DNA from: UBA9464 sp003445095
GTDB taxonomy: Bacteria > Verrucomicrobiota > Verrucomicrobiia > Limisphaerales > UBA9464
Direction of reading: 5' to 3'
DNA: 31,758 nucleotides
Assembly (NCBI GenBank): GCA_035437945.1
Contig: DAOMZG010000047.1
Span: forward strand, 1-31,758
Position numbers and translations under genes: made by a program
Part shown: positions 7,817-16,563 of the stretch, piece by piece
Layout of the letters: each line of letters opens with the position of its first letter
How positions within the stretch are numbered: the first letter of the stretch is position 1
Notes under the pieces: generated by a model
What the model saw: the letters and a program-made list of their open reading frames with translations, nothing else
What the model was told of the DNA's origin: nothing
The model's database searches: none

Positions 7817-8569
7817 AGCCGTCCCTTTACTCCACGCCACGGCCCCCCGCAGCCCCAGTTCCGCATCAACGGAAAAATACGCGCCCGAGAAGTTCGGGTT
7901 CTTAATGCCGACGGTTCGCCGGCGGGCATTATGGAACTGAACGAGGCGATCACCCGAGCGCGCAATCAAGGCCTCGATTTGGTCGAAATTGCCGCCACTG
8001 CCGAGCCGCCCGTTTGCCGAATCGTCGATTACGGCAAGTTCAAATACGAGATGGCCAAACGCGAGCGTGATTCGAAGAAGAGTCAGCACGCGCATAGCGT
8101 CAAAGAAATCCAACTCTCGCCTCGCATCGATCCGCACGACCTCGGCATTAAGCTCGATCACGCGGTGGGTTTCCTTTGTGAAGATCACAAGGTCAAAGTC
8201 GCGTTGCGGTTCCGAGCGCGTGAGATGTCGCGAACGCAAATCGGGCAAGCCGTGATCGAGAAGTTCTTGAAGGATCTGGCACCTTGGGGCCAGGTGGATT
8301 TCCCACCCAAGCTGATTGGACGGTCGATCAACGTCATGATCAGTCCCCTGGCAAAAAACAAGCGGGCCAAAAACCCGAAAGACACCGGCCAGGCGCCTTC
8401 CAAACTCCACGAGAAGGATTTGCCGCCTCAGGTGGCGGCGGTGGTGGCCAGTCAAAACAAGGAGCGTGTGTCCACCGACGCGGCGGAACAGCCCAGTGGA
8501 TTTGGCAACGACGCGTTCGCGAACTTGGAGGTTCCAGGAACCTCTTCCGAGCGGCCGCCCGCACCGTAG
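7814..8569 (+). CDS. infC: Translation initiation factor IF-3 with extended C-terminal tail
   Basis: IF-3 binds the 30S subunit, keeps 50S away and checks the start codon and initiator tRNA. Residues about 15-85 are the N-terminal domain (FRINGKIRAREVRVL...GLDLVEIA...PPVCRIVDYGKFKYE), followed by a lysine-rich linker. The C-terminal domain occupies about 95-180 (KEIQLSPRIDPHDL...KVKVALRFRAREM...ISPLAKNK). The protein is 251 residues, about 70 longer than E. coli IF-3. The extra tail (about 184-251) is Lys/Pro/Ala-rich, then acidic, and looks disordered. It starts with TTG, which IF-3 itself disfavours when scanning, so weak autoregulation is conceivable. The usual partners rpmI and rplT do not follow; a gluconate permease gene comes next after 224 bases. 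Confidence 0.95.
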   Translation: MSRPFTPRHGPPQPQFRINGKIRAREVRVLNADGSPAGIMELNEAITRARNQGLDLVEIAATAEPPVCRIVDYGKFKYEMAKRERDSKKSQHAHSVKEIQLSPRIDPHDLGIKLDHAVGFLCEDHKVKVALRFRAREMSRTQIGQAVIEKFLKDLAPWGQVDFPPKLIGRSINVMISPLAKNKRAKNPKDTGQAPSKLHEKDLPPQVAAVVASQNKERVSTDAAEQPSGFGNDAFANLEVPGTSSERPPAP

Positions 8570-8793
8570 AGTAGGATTTCGCCGCAGTGCGATTTCCAGG
8601 GGAGACCGTGTCGGACTCGACCTTTACCGATCGTCGGGCGCTTCGACAGTCATTCGACTGCCCGCTGCCTTGTCCATAGACCACGGCGAGGATGGGTCCG
8701 GCGAACCTATCGTTCGTTCGCCGGCTCGCCAAAGATCTCAGGTTTTCTGCTTCGGGTCGCGGCTCGGCTCATGACAGCCTCGGCCGTGTTCCC

Positions 8794-10206
8794 ATGCTTA
8801 CGCCCACGGACTGGAAGCTGATCCTGCTCGCCTTGGCCGCCATTGGCGTGCTCGTATTGTTGATCACGAGGTTCAAGGTAAATCCTTTCATCTCGTTGCT
8901 GTTGGCCTCGCTCATGGTGGGAGCCGGTGCGGTTGCCACGGGCCGGCTATTTAAGGATGCCGCCGGTAAGGAAATCGCCTATACGATGGTGGGCGTCGCG
9001 AAGTCCTTCACCGAAGGGATTGGCGCCACGCTGGGGAGTATCGCGGCGATCGTGGGATTGGGGACGATGTTGGGGAAACTTCTAGCGGAATCGGGTGGCG
9101 CCGAAGTGTTGGCCAAACGTTTCGCCGCGTACTTTGGACCTCAACGGATTCAGTGGTGCATCATGGCGCTCGCGTTGGCCGTGGGCCTCACTACTTGGTT
9201 TGCCGTAGGGCTGGTGTTGCTCTTGCCCATCTTGCTGACATTAACCCACGAAACCAAACAACCGTTCCTCAGCCTGACCTTGCCGCTTTTGTCGTGTCTT
9301 TCGGTCATGCACGGCGTGATGCCGCCCCACCCCGGTCCGGTGGTTGCAGTCGAGTTTCTCAAAGTAGAAATGGGTCAGGTCCTGTTCTGGGGTTTTGTCA
9401 TTGGCATTCCGACTGCCGCCGTCGCCGGCCCGCTTTTTGCCCGCTGGGCCATCAAGCATGTCGAGGCTCACCCCCCGCCGATGCCACGCAAATCAGACAC
9501 ACTGCCTCCCGGTTTTCGGTTGCCGGGCTTCGGGCTCACCCTGTTCTCAATCCTCCTTCCAGTCTTGCTCATGCTCCTAGCTACGGTGGCAGAGCTGGTC
9601 CCCGTAGGAATTCTGCCGAAAGGGCATCTCATTCGTGAGTCCTTTGCCTTCATTGGCAATCCCACGATCGCGCTAACCGGCGCCGTGTTGTTCGCGTCGT
9701 GGTCGCTCGGACTCAACTGTGGCTACAACTCGGCCCAAGTATTGAAATTCACCGAGTCGTGCATTGGTACGGTGGGGATGACGATTCTCGTGATCGGCGG
9801 TGGCGGGGGATTCGCCCGGGTGCTGCGGGACAGTGGGGTGGCCGAGTCCATTGGGAGGCTGGGAGAAGCGGCGCATTTGTCGCCGTTGCTCTACGGCTGG
9901 CTCGTGTCGGCGTTCATCCGCGTCGCGACTGGATCGGCGACCGTCGCCATCACCACAGCGTCCGGATTGCTCGTACCGGTGATGGCCATGCATCCGGAAC
10001 TCGACCAGACCCATAAGGCCTTAATCGTGGTCGCCATTGGTTGTGGTTCACTGTTTCTGTCACACCTCAACGACTCCGGGTTTTGGATCGTGAAGGATTC
10101 GCTCGGGCTGAGCGTCGGCCAAACGCTGCGCACCTGGACGGTGTGCGAAACGATCGTAGGAATTACAGGAATGCTTTTCTCGCTCGCGGTTTACTCTGTG
10201 ATTTGA
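8794..10206 (+). CDS. GntP-family gluconate:H+ symporter
   Basis: A 470-residue inner-membrane permease of the GntP family, which takes up gluconate or related sugar acids with protons. It is hydrophobic throughout with about 12-14 membrane segments. Family blocks include the cytoplasmic-side PFISLLLASLMVGA near residue 30, AIVGLGTMLGKLLAESGGAEVLA, the MHGVMPPHPGPVVA motif, and near the end SHLNDSGFWIVKDSLGLS, which is highly characteristic of GntP proteins. The start at 8794 gives MLTPTDWKLILL, a normal GntP N-terminus; 34 further in-frame codons upstream look unlike the family. It follows infC after 224 bases in which I see no gene or clear terminator. No gluconate kinase or Entner-Doudoroff gene is adjacent, so the substrate is inferred from family only. 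Confidence 0.92.
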   Translation: MLTPTDWKLILLALAAIGVLVLLITRFKVNPFISLLLASLMVGAGAVATGRLFKDAAGKEIAYTMVGVAKSFTEGIGATLGSIAAIVGLGTMLGKLLAESGGAEVLAKRFAAYFGPQRIQWCIMALALAVGLTTWFAVGLVLLLPILLTLTHETKQPFLSLTLPLLSCLSVMHGVMPPHPGPVVAVEFLKVEMGQVLFWGFVIGIPTAAVAGPLFARWAIKHVEAHPPPMPRKSDTLPPGFRLPGFGLTLFSILLPVLLMLLATVAELVPVGILPKGHLIRESFAFIGNPTIALTGAVLFASWSLGLNCGYNSAQVLKFTESCIGTVGMTILVIGGGGGFARVLRDSGVAESIGRLGEAAHLSPLLYGWLVSAFIRVATGSATVAITTASGLLVPVMAMHPELDQTHKALIVVAIGCGSLFLSHLNDSGFWIVKDSLGLSVGQTLRTWTVCETIVGITGMLFSLAVYSVI

Positions 10207-10237
10207 AATCTCGGATCAGCCGCTCCAGGCGCGAAGC

Positions 10238-11410
10238 TCACGGTCCTTCAGCCAGCGCCTGGAGCAACAGGTTAGCCGTCGCTTCCGCCGATCCATCGTT
10301 GTTCAGGGCCACTGCTACATAGGCCCCAGCATCCAGCGAGTAAGCCACCAGTGCCTTCGCGCCCGGCGCCCCGCCACCGTGCCCCAACCAAAACAGGCGC
10401 CTGCCATTCTTGCCCGTCACATCGTAGAGCATTGTGCCGCGCCCGTAATACGTACCTTCGTCGAACATCGGATAAAGGCGGGCAAATTGGTCGCGCACCG
10501 TTTGAGTCTTCAGAATTTTGCCAGCCAGGAGCGCGTGCCAAAAGAGAACCATGTCCGTTGCCGAAGCTACGATGTTTCCGGCCGCGTACGGGGTCGTGGG
10601 AATGGATTTCTCATTTGGCGCTTCGGTCGGATTGGACGGATGCGGCACGGCTACGCCGGCCGGCTCTTCTCGCGGAGCCAGAGCCTTGGTGTCGGTTAAT
10701 CCAAGAGGACGAATCAATCGATCGGAGACCACTTCGTGAAACGGCTTGCCTTCAATTTGCTCGATGATTTGCCCAAGCATGACGTAGCCCGTGTTGCTGT
10801 ACGACCAGTACTCACCCGGACAAAAACTGTTCTCATGGGACCGGGCGATGTCGATCAGCTCAGCGGGTGTGAAATAGCCGCGGCGAGCCCTGAATGCTGG
10901 GTCGGACTGGAAGCTGTAAATGCCACTCGTGTGGCACAGCAAATGGTCGATGGTAATCCCATTTGCGTCGGGATAATCTGAGAACCAGTGCGCCAACCGG
11001 TCGTCGAGCGAAAGCTTCTTCTCCTCGACCAATTGCAACACTACGGCGGCGGTCCAGGCCTTCCCGACGCTGGCGAACCAAAACCACCGAGGAGAGGCCA
11101 GGGAATCGCCTTGTGTTGCACTCCATAGCCCCTTTCCAGGAACGCCGACCGCCACGGTCATGGCCGGCGCCTTGGTCGCTCGCCGTGCCTGTTCAAACGC
11201 GTGTTCCAGCCGGGTGACGATGGGAGCCTCCAGAGAACCCGAAAGTTCCCCGGCGGCCTGGCGAAACACTTCGGGCCGTGGGGCAGCATGTAGCTTCGGT
11301 CCCCGATAAGGTTTGGGATCGTCACAATCGATTGGTTTTACCGACACATCTGGCCTCACCTCGAAGGTAACGACGAGGGCAATCAAGACTAACGCATTCC
11401 AAGGCATCAT
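10238..11410 (-). CDS. Secreted serine beta-lactamase-like hydrolase (class C / DD-peptidase fold)
   Basis: A 390-residue protein with an N-terminal hydrophobic segment (WNALVLIALVVTF) that should direct export. The body is the penicillin-binding, class C beta-lactamase-like fold. The SxxK motif is SVGK at residues 114-117, the second motif is YSN at 204-206, and the third is the HGG of LGHGGGAPG near residue 350. DHLLCHTSGI and PGEYWSYSNTGYVMLG are family hallmarks. Members include D-alanyl-D-alanine carboxypeptidases, esterases and aminopeptidases; true resistance enzymes are the minority, and nothing here indicates antibiotic resistance. It is convergent with gntP, the stops being 31 bases apart. 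The stretch upstream is a gene-poor kilobase that must hold its promoter. Confidence 0.9.
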   Translation of the reverse strand: MMPWNALVLIALVVTFEVRPDVSVKPIDCDDPKPYRGPKLHAAPRPEVFRQAAGELSGSLEAPIVTRLEHAFEQARRATKAPAMTVAVGVPGKGLWSATQGDSLASPRWFWFASVGKAWTAAVVLQLVEEKKLSLDDRLAHWFSDYPDANGITIDHLLCHTSGIYSFQSDPAFRARRGYFTPAELIDIARSHENSFCPGEYWSYSNTGYVMLGQIIEQIEGKPFHEVVSDRLIRPLGLTDTKALAPREEPAGVAVPHPSNPTEAPNEKSIPTTPYAAGNIVASATDMVLFWHALLAGKILKTQTVRDQFARLYPMFDEGTYYGRGTMLYDVTGKNGRRLFWLGHGGGAPGAKALVAYSLDAGAYVAVALNNDGSAEATANLLLQALAEGP

Positions 11411-12470
11411 CTCCTAGGATCGCGAAGCTGCGTTGGTGTTTCGACCAAGGATTCGATCAAGGCCAACCAGATTCCGCAATTCAGTCACCGACGCGAATCC
11501 AACCCTTCTGGATTTGGCGAATCAATCAGAGAGTTCACGCGACGGACTGGCCGAACTGGCCGATGAGCGGGCGTCACGGAATCGTTTGGCGTCCCAATCG
11601 GCGGAGGCCAGAACTACCAGAGGAGGCCATTGGAAAATAGGACCGAACGTCCCACTCCTTTCGTGAGTCGAAACGACCATGAAGACACGTCAATCCGCGC
11701 GCTGCCGCCGAAACAAGGGCGAGGTTCCGCCACTTTTTCAATCGGTTGGACTACAGGTGTCCAGGCCTGTTGCCGAGTCTGATCCCATGAAAACTGAAAT
11801 GGGGATCGTCTCGGAGGTCAAAAAGCCCTCTAATCGGAAGCCCGGATTGCACCGCCCGACCCAGCTCGACTTTGCTCTCCCGGTTACTTCAACGGTAGTC
11901 CGTCGAGTGAGCATAAGGAGTTCTGGTCGTCCCTGTCCGCGGAAGAAGGCCGACTGGTGGTTTAGCCAAATGCGGCAATTGGTGGCAGAGGGACGAGAAT
12001 TGGATGCGCCAGGGGTGTTTTAACCCCGAACTCCGCAGCAAGAAAACGGGTCGCTTAGCGGAAGGGATTGTGGGCGCGGAAGCACCTACGATGGGCCCGG
12101 TGAATAAGTGGGGCACAAATACTGCTAGACAATTCATACCTCCTCTCCAAATTTTTGAGTCGTCCCATGGCAAGTCTTAGCTCGACGTCCACTCGTATTC
12201 TGTCCGCGGCCGATGCGCCAGTCCGTCAATCCGTCGGCGCGTGGGTGCCCTCGACGTCTTCTATTGACCGTGACTCCGGTTCCGGGGGCAGGACTTGCCA
12301 TCACCATTCTCCTGCCAGTTTTCGCGGTGTCGGCCGGTGGAATGACTCCCAGGGCTGGAACGCGTTCCTCGTTGTTCCCACCTTGCGAACGCCACCAGGT
12401 GGGCTTTACGGAGTCGATTAGAGAACTTCAGATTCCTGTTCCGCAAAGGGCCGATTCTCTGTTGGGAGGT
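11411..12470. other. Gene-poor 1.06-kb interval
   Basis: This interval lies between the start of the serine hydrolase gene and the stop of the CotH-like gene, and I find no intact gene in it. Open frames here are short and mostly lack family features. The one protein-like stretch, at 11834-12023, is described separately as a broken small ORF. A hydrophobic reading at about 12270-12345 (containing AGLAITILLPVF) sits in an otherwise unconvincing frame and may be a coincidence or a decayed signal peptide. The region looks like a site of gene decay. Confidence 0.5.
11834..12023 (+). pseudogene. Small ORF remnant with a one-base frameshift (WWF motif)
   Basis: Two reading frames join into one plausible protein if a single G is skipped near 11947. 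The first frame, open after TAA at 11831, ends in EFWSSLSAEE. The next frame continues directly as ADWWFSQMRQLVAEGRELDAPGVF before the TAA at 12021. The joined product would be about 62 residues, with an aromatic-rich amphipathic C-terminus. I do not recognise a named family; the ADWWF..MRQ.V pattern feels like one seen in small hypothetical proteins of the phylum, but I cannot verify that. No start codon is evident in the first frame. A decayed small gene is the best reading, and chance juxtaposition is the alternative. Confidence 0.35.
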
Positions 12471-13799
12471 TTATTCGCCTCCCTTGGACAATGCGCCAAA
12501 GAATGCGGAGACGTGTTGCAGAGCGTTGGTTCGACCGACCTCGTCTACGACCGCGTTCTTAACTAACTCCTCGATGGTGGACCGCTGGGGTTCAAACCGC
12601 CCTCTCGCGGAATTGAAGACCTTCTCGGTCACGTTCCGTCTGACTTCGCTGAGCTCAAAACGCGCTCGGCGATCCAACTCCGGCAGCTCGGGATGGTAAT
12701 CCCTCGGCGCATTCGACAGCACCTTCTCGGTGACCCAGGAAGACAAGTCAAAGTCGCCAGCCACGGGGACATATTTGCCGTCCGCCAACTGGACCACATC
12801 AGTGTTCCATAGCCCCCGGCCATCCAAGGACAACGTGTAGTCCCAATTCCCAAGAAGGATATGGAAAAACTTTAGTTCCGTGATGAGCTGTTCGCCAAAA
12901 TTCGCCTCCTGCAATGCTGCGATTTCATCATCAGTAAGAGCCCGTCCGCCGAGACGCTCACCGATCACTTCCGGGTCATCAAGGATCACGGCGTTGCGCG
13001 TGATGACCCATCCTCCCGGGTTGGGGCTAGTCATTGGGCTCGTATCGCGGAACTCAATCCGTGCGCGCCGAACCCGCGGCGTGAGAAACCCAAAGGATTC
13101 CATGGCCTCGTACGCCAGCGCCTCTCGATAGGTAGCGCGTTCGTCTCGGAGGCGACCGATCGTGCCACGCCCTCCCTCTGCGCAATGCGTGCCGACCTTA
13201 ATTTCTCGGGCGTCGAAGAAGGGTGTTCCCTCTCGCGCCTCTCGGGAGATCTTCAGCTTCAGCTTGGGAAATGGACACTCTTGAAGGCTGGAGTTGCCCC
13301 GCACCCGCCAGCTGACGGAGATGGTCGTTCCATTCATGGTGAGTGAGCCGTCGAAATACGGCTTCTCGCGTCGCGGCGGAAAAATCCCATCGGGCGTTCC
13401 CGCGAACGCCAAGTCGAAATGTGTTTGCCATGGCCCAGTCACGTTCCAGTTCACCACCGAACGAGACGAGAAAATGCTTTCACTGTCGGAGGAACGCGCT
13501 CGGAAGAAGCGTTGATTGGCGCTGGCTGGGTCGGGTCGGTACGGGTTAGTGACCTCCGGTTCCGGGTTCCAGGGCCCATCCAGGCCCGGTGCCGATTCCA
13601 GCGTACCGCCGAATGCAATTTGAATCGTACCGCCCGCAGTCGCGATTTCGACGGATGGAGTCAGGCTCCGATCCAGTGACGACTCGTGACGCGCAAGGAA
13701 CGTAGGAATTATCCATCCCGCGGTCGGATCGTCACTGGCCCTGGTTTGGCACATCGACCAGGTCAAAGCGATTATGCCAACAATCTGTTTCATGAGCAT
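12471..13799 (-). CDS. Secreted CotH-like / kinase-fold protein
   Basis: A roughly 442-residue exported protein: a signal peptide (KQIVGIIALTWSMCQTRA) is followed at about residues 30-95 by a small module ending NQRFFRARS that recurs in other secreted proteins here. The rest looks like the CotH/HipA branch of the protein-kinase fold. WRVRGNSSLQECPFPKLKLKI resembles the CotH N-lobe start. EALAYEAMESFGFLTPRVRRARI is the usual helix-strand block. FFHILLGNWDYTLSL holds the HxLLGNxD catalytic-loop equivalent, and VAGDFDLSSW holds the metal-binding DFD. Whether it phosphorylates anything is unknown; CotH in Bacillus spores is a secreted protein kinase. The ATGs at 13799 and 13793 are both possible starts and neither has a clear Shine-Dalgarno; longer N-termini lack a signal peptide. 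Confidence 0.68.
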   Translation of the reverse strand: MLMKQIVGIIALTWSMCQTRASDDPTAGWIIPTFLARHESSLDRSLTPSVEIATAGGTIQIAFGGTLESAPGLDGPWNPEPEVTNPYRPDPASANQRFFRARSSDSESIFSSRSVVNWNVTGPWQTHFDLAFAGTPDGIFPPRREKPYFDGSLTMNGTTISVSWRVRGNSSLQECPFPKLKLKISREAREGTPFFDAREIKVGTHCAEGGRGTIGRLRDERATYREALAYEAMESFGFLTPRVRRARIEFRDTSPMTSPNPGGWVITRNAVILDDPEVIGERLGGRALTDDEIAALQEANFGEQLITELKFFHILLGNWDYTLSLDGRGLWNTDVVQLADGKYVPVAGDFDLSSWVTEKVLSNAPRDYHPELPELDRRARFELSEVRRNVTEKVFNSARGRFEPQRSTIEELVKNAVVDEVGRTNALQHVSAFFGALSKGGE

Positions 13800-14029
13800 T
13801 TGGTTGGGGCGGGAAAATGACACTCGGAATCTTTGCCGCAATAATCCCGCCGGCAATTCGCTGGGGCTCAGGCGAGCTGGGATCTACCAATCATTTGGGC
13901 CGTCGAAGTCGCGAGCGATATCTCGGCTCCGAGATGTTTCGAACGCTTCGTCGCTGCGAATAGGCGCGCTTCCGTTTGGAAACCGATCTCCAAGGCGGGC
14001 GGATTCACGGTCGTCGCCTTAGTACGCGT

Positions 14030-15310
14030 TCAATTCCTCGGTGCCGCTGCGTCCGCCTTGTCCGCGCAAGGCTCCGTTGAATCTTTCGGTGGTTGCAATT
14101 TTTCACCTTCCGCCCGTGCCATGACCGCCGTCGCCAGACAGTTGCCGACGAGGTTCACTGTCGTGCGCCCCATGTCCATCAATTCGTCCACGCCGATGAT
14201 GAGAGCTACCCCTTCGAGCGGGAGATGGAAGGTTACCAAAGTGCCCGCCAAGATGACTTGTGAGGCACGAGGAATCCCCGCCATACCCTTGCTGGTCAGC
14301 ATTAACGTCAACATCATCACCAACTGCTGGCCGAGACTGAGCTCAATGTTGGCAGCCTGGGCCACAAAGACAGACGCCACGGCTAGGTAGAGTGTCGAGC
14401 CGTCGAGGTTGAACGAGTAGCCGAGCGGCATGACGAAGGAGACGATTTTCTTGGGGACGCCGAACGCGACGAGCCGCTTCATGGCTTCCGGCATCGCGGC
14501 GTCCGACGAGGTGGTGGTGAACGCCACGAGGATAGGCTCTTTAAGGAGCCCAAGGAACTTTCGAACTGGAACTCGTGCCCACAGCGCCATCGGCCACAAG
14601 ACCACCACGCAGAACACGGCGAGGGCGACGTAAAGGGTGAGGATGAGGCGCGCGAGATTGAAGAGGACTCCGAGCCCACCATGTCCCACCGTAACCGCCA
14701 TGGCGGCGCCAATCCCGAACGGTGCAAACTTCATCACAATGCCGGTGAACTTGAACATGACCTCCGTTAAGCCCTCACAGAAGTTAAGCACGTGCTGCCG
14801 CGGTGCCCCCTGTACTTGGGCCAGGGCGACTCCAAACATGAGGGCAAACACCACTACCTGTAGGACGTCGTTGGCCGCTGCCGCCTCGAAGAAACTCTTG
14901 GGAACGAGATGCTCGAGAATCCCCGAAAAGGTCACCGGCGCCGGCGCAACTGGGCTAGTTCCAGCGGCTGGCGGCGGCAGGGTTAGTCCATCCCCCGGCC
15001 GAGCCAAGTTCACCGCCAGGAGGCCGATGGCCAAGGCCAGTGTGGTGACGACCTCGAAATAGAAAATGGCCTTCAGCGCGAGTCGCCCGACGGCCTTGAG
15101 GTCATCGGCGTGCCCCGCGATTCCGACGACCAACGTACCAAAAACCAAGGGAACCAAGATGCATTTAATCAGGCGAAGGAATACGGTGGAGATGACCTTG
15201 AGATTTTGGGACCCCTCAGGAAACAGCGCACCAATCAGCACACCGGCGGCCATGGAAAAAAGAATCCAGTGGGTCAAGGAGACTCGGCGCAATCGTTGCC
15301 AGACGACCAT
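14030..15310 (-). CDS. DAACS-family dicarboxylate/amino acid:cation symporter
   Basis: An inner-membrane symporter of the GltP/DctA (DAACS) family that imports acidic amino acids or C4-dicarboxylates with Na+ or H+. Hallmarks are the serine-rich HP1 hairpin (TTSSDAAMPEAM), the NLDGSTLYLAV motif of TM7, the HP2 segment (SKGMAGIPRASQV), and the TM8 motif DELMDMGRTTVNLVGNCLA. The arginine in TM8 corresponds to GltPh R397, which binds the side-chain carboxylate, favouring Asp/Glu or dicarboxylates. The residue matching GltPh D405 is Asn here, as seen in some bacterial members. The listed start (MVVWQRLRRVSLTHW) gives a normal N-terminus; the frame is open to an ATG at 15388 that would add 26 residues. 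The CHAD gene diverges from it. Confidence 0.92.
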   Translation of the reverse strand: MVVWQRLRRVSLTHWILFSMAAGVLIGALFPEGSQNLKVISTVFLRLIKCILVPLVFGTLVVGIAGHADDLKAVGRLALKAIFYFEVVTTLALAIGLLAVNLARPGDGLTLPPPAAGTSPVAPAPVTFSGILEHLVPKSFFEAAAANDVLQVVVFALMFGVALAQVQGAPRQHVLNFCEGLTEVMFKFTGIVMKFAPFGIGAAMAVTVGHGGLGVLFNLARLILTLYVALAVFCVVVLWPMALWARVPVRKFLGLLKEPILVAFTTTSSDAAMPEAMKRLVAFGVPKKIVSFVMPLGYSFNLDGSTLYLAVASVFVAQAANIELSLGQQLVMMLTLMLTSKGMAGIPRASQVILAGTLVTFHLPLEGVALIIGVDELMDMGRTTVNLVGNCLATAVMARAEGEKLQPPKDSTEPCADKADAAAPRN

Positions 15311-15510
15311 GTCGCCAACACGATTGCGTGAAGCCGGGCTAGTGCCTAGTCCAGAGGTCAGGTTTTTCACAATTGGGTGCGCCGGCACTCGGCTGATGCT
15401 TCATGATTGAATCAATCCATCAGGGAAGGGGGAGCCCGCTCCCAGGCTTTCGGGGATTTCGAATCCCAATCAGGACACTGCCTCAACGGTCCGCCTGACG
15501 AGCCATCAGT

Positions 15511-16455
15511 ATGCAACCCCGACGCGCCAATACCATTTCCTATTTGTCGAGGCGTGATTCCGTGCCGGGTCGGGGCCAGCGATCCCCAGAGATGCCTCAG
15601 CATTCGCTAGGGATATTGCGACTGGCCGAGGTCATCCACACCGACACGCGCGAGTTTCGTCGACAGCTTCGCCGATGTTGTGGCAAGCCCAAGTCAAGTA
15701 CGGTTCACGACCTCCGCGTGGCCTCCCGACGCCTAATGGTTTGGTGTGACTTGCTGAAGTGGCTCGGAGTCGAGTCAATGGTCTCAGGAGTCCGCCGGGA
15801 CCTGAAACGCTTGTTTCGTGCGTTGGCTCGATTGCGCGATACGCAAGTCCAACTTGAGCTGCTCAGCAATGCCCCTGCTTCGTTGGAGGAGGCGGCGCGT
15901 CATTGTCGCCGTTGGCTTCGTCGCCGGGAGAAAAAAGAAACTAAACGAGTCCGCCGTCGGTGCCTCGGAATTCGTCCGTCCCGGTTTGCCGAGGAGCTAT
16001 TGGACAGCCTGCAGGCGCCCGCGGTAAGCGACCGGTTTCGAGGGAACCCTCCCCGTTTGGAAAAACACTTGAACCGATGGCGTCGACGTTTGGTCAAGCG
16101 AGTCCTCCACGCCAGTAGGAGGATCGACCCAGTGGATCCAGCCACACTGCATCGGTTCCGAGTCACGTTGAAGCCTCTCCGTTATTGCTCTGAATCGTTG
16201 GCCTACCTTGGACCAGTGACCGACCAGTTTCCGCTGGGCAGTCTCCGCCGGATGCAATCGGCGCTGGGAAATGTTCAGGACGCGGAGGTCTTCCTTGCTT
16301 GGTTGCGCGGGGCGAAGGCCGCACATCCTCGCCGTGTTGAGGAGTTGAGAAATCTCGAGAGATGGGTGGATCGACGGCGAGATCTACTCCTTGGAAAGTT
16401 CTTTCGCGCCCCACACTGGAAGGCGCTGCGGACAGCGCAGAGACGCGGAGGTTGA
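15511..16455 (+). CDS. CHAD domain-containing protein
   Basis: An alpha-helical protein of up to 314 residues that consists almost entirely of one CHAD (conserved histidine alpha-helical) domain. The two conserved basic and histidine blocks are VHDLRVASRRL and, in the second half, LHRFRVTLKPLRY; LGNVQDAEVFLAWL is the third family block. The protein is very Arg-rich, as expected of CHAD proteins, which bind polyphosphate and other polyanions and often target polyphosphate granules. No CYTH/triphosphatase domain is fused and no polyphosphate kinase gene is adjacent. The start at 15511 has no Shine-Dalgarno; an internal ATG at 15592 (MPQHSLGILRLAEV) may be the true start, since the first 27 residues are not conserved-looking. 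Function beyond polyanion binding is not predictable. Confidence 0.88.
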   Translation: MQPRRANTISYLSRRDSVPGRGQRSPEMPQHSLGILRLAEVIHTDTREFRRQLRRCCGKPKSSTVHDLRVASRRLMVWCDLLKWLGVESMVSGVRRDLKRLFRALARLRDTQVQLELLSNAPASLEEAARHCRRWLRRREKKETKRVRRRCLGIRPSRFAEELLDSLQAPAVSDRFRGNPPRLEKHLNRWRRRLVKRVLHASRRIDPVDPATLHRFRVTLKPLRYCSESLAYLGPVTDQFPLGSLRRMQSALGNVQDAEVFLAWLRGAKAAHPRRVEELRNLERWVDRRRDLLLGKFFRAPHWKALRTAQRRGG

Positions 16456-16563
16456 TCGTAGAGATTGAGTCTGATCGGTTGAGCTAGAGTTTCAGGCCGC
16501 GGTGCCCGCTTGATTAAGAGACTTTTCAGTCGGCGGATGCTTGTTATTCTCCTCGTACAAAAA

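Noticed and set aside
7739..8455. Minus-strand frame of 238 codons opposite infC
   Set aside because: IF-3 motifs on the plus strand are unambiguous; this is a composition shadow.
10238..11410. Antibiotic-resistance beta-lactamase
   Set aside because: The motifs place it in the broad class C-like serine hydrolase family; most chromosomal members of this type are peptidases or esterases and nothing here indicates resistance.
12213..12566. Frame containing a hydrophobic AGLAITILLPVF stretch as a small membrane protein
   Set aside because: The remainder of the frame is not protein-like and its end runs antisense to the CotH-like gene; no Shine-Dalgarno seen.
14227..14240. AAGGTTACCAA resembling the first box of the two-box motif
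   Set aside because: It is inside the symporter gene, differs at the end of the box, and has no second box at the required spacing.
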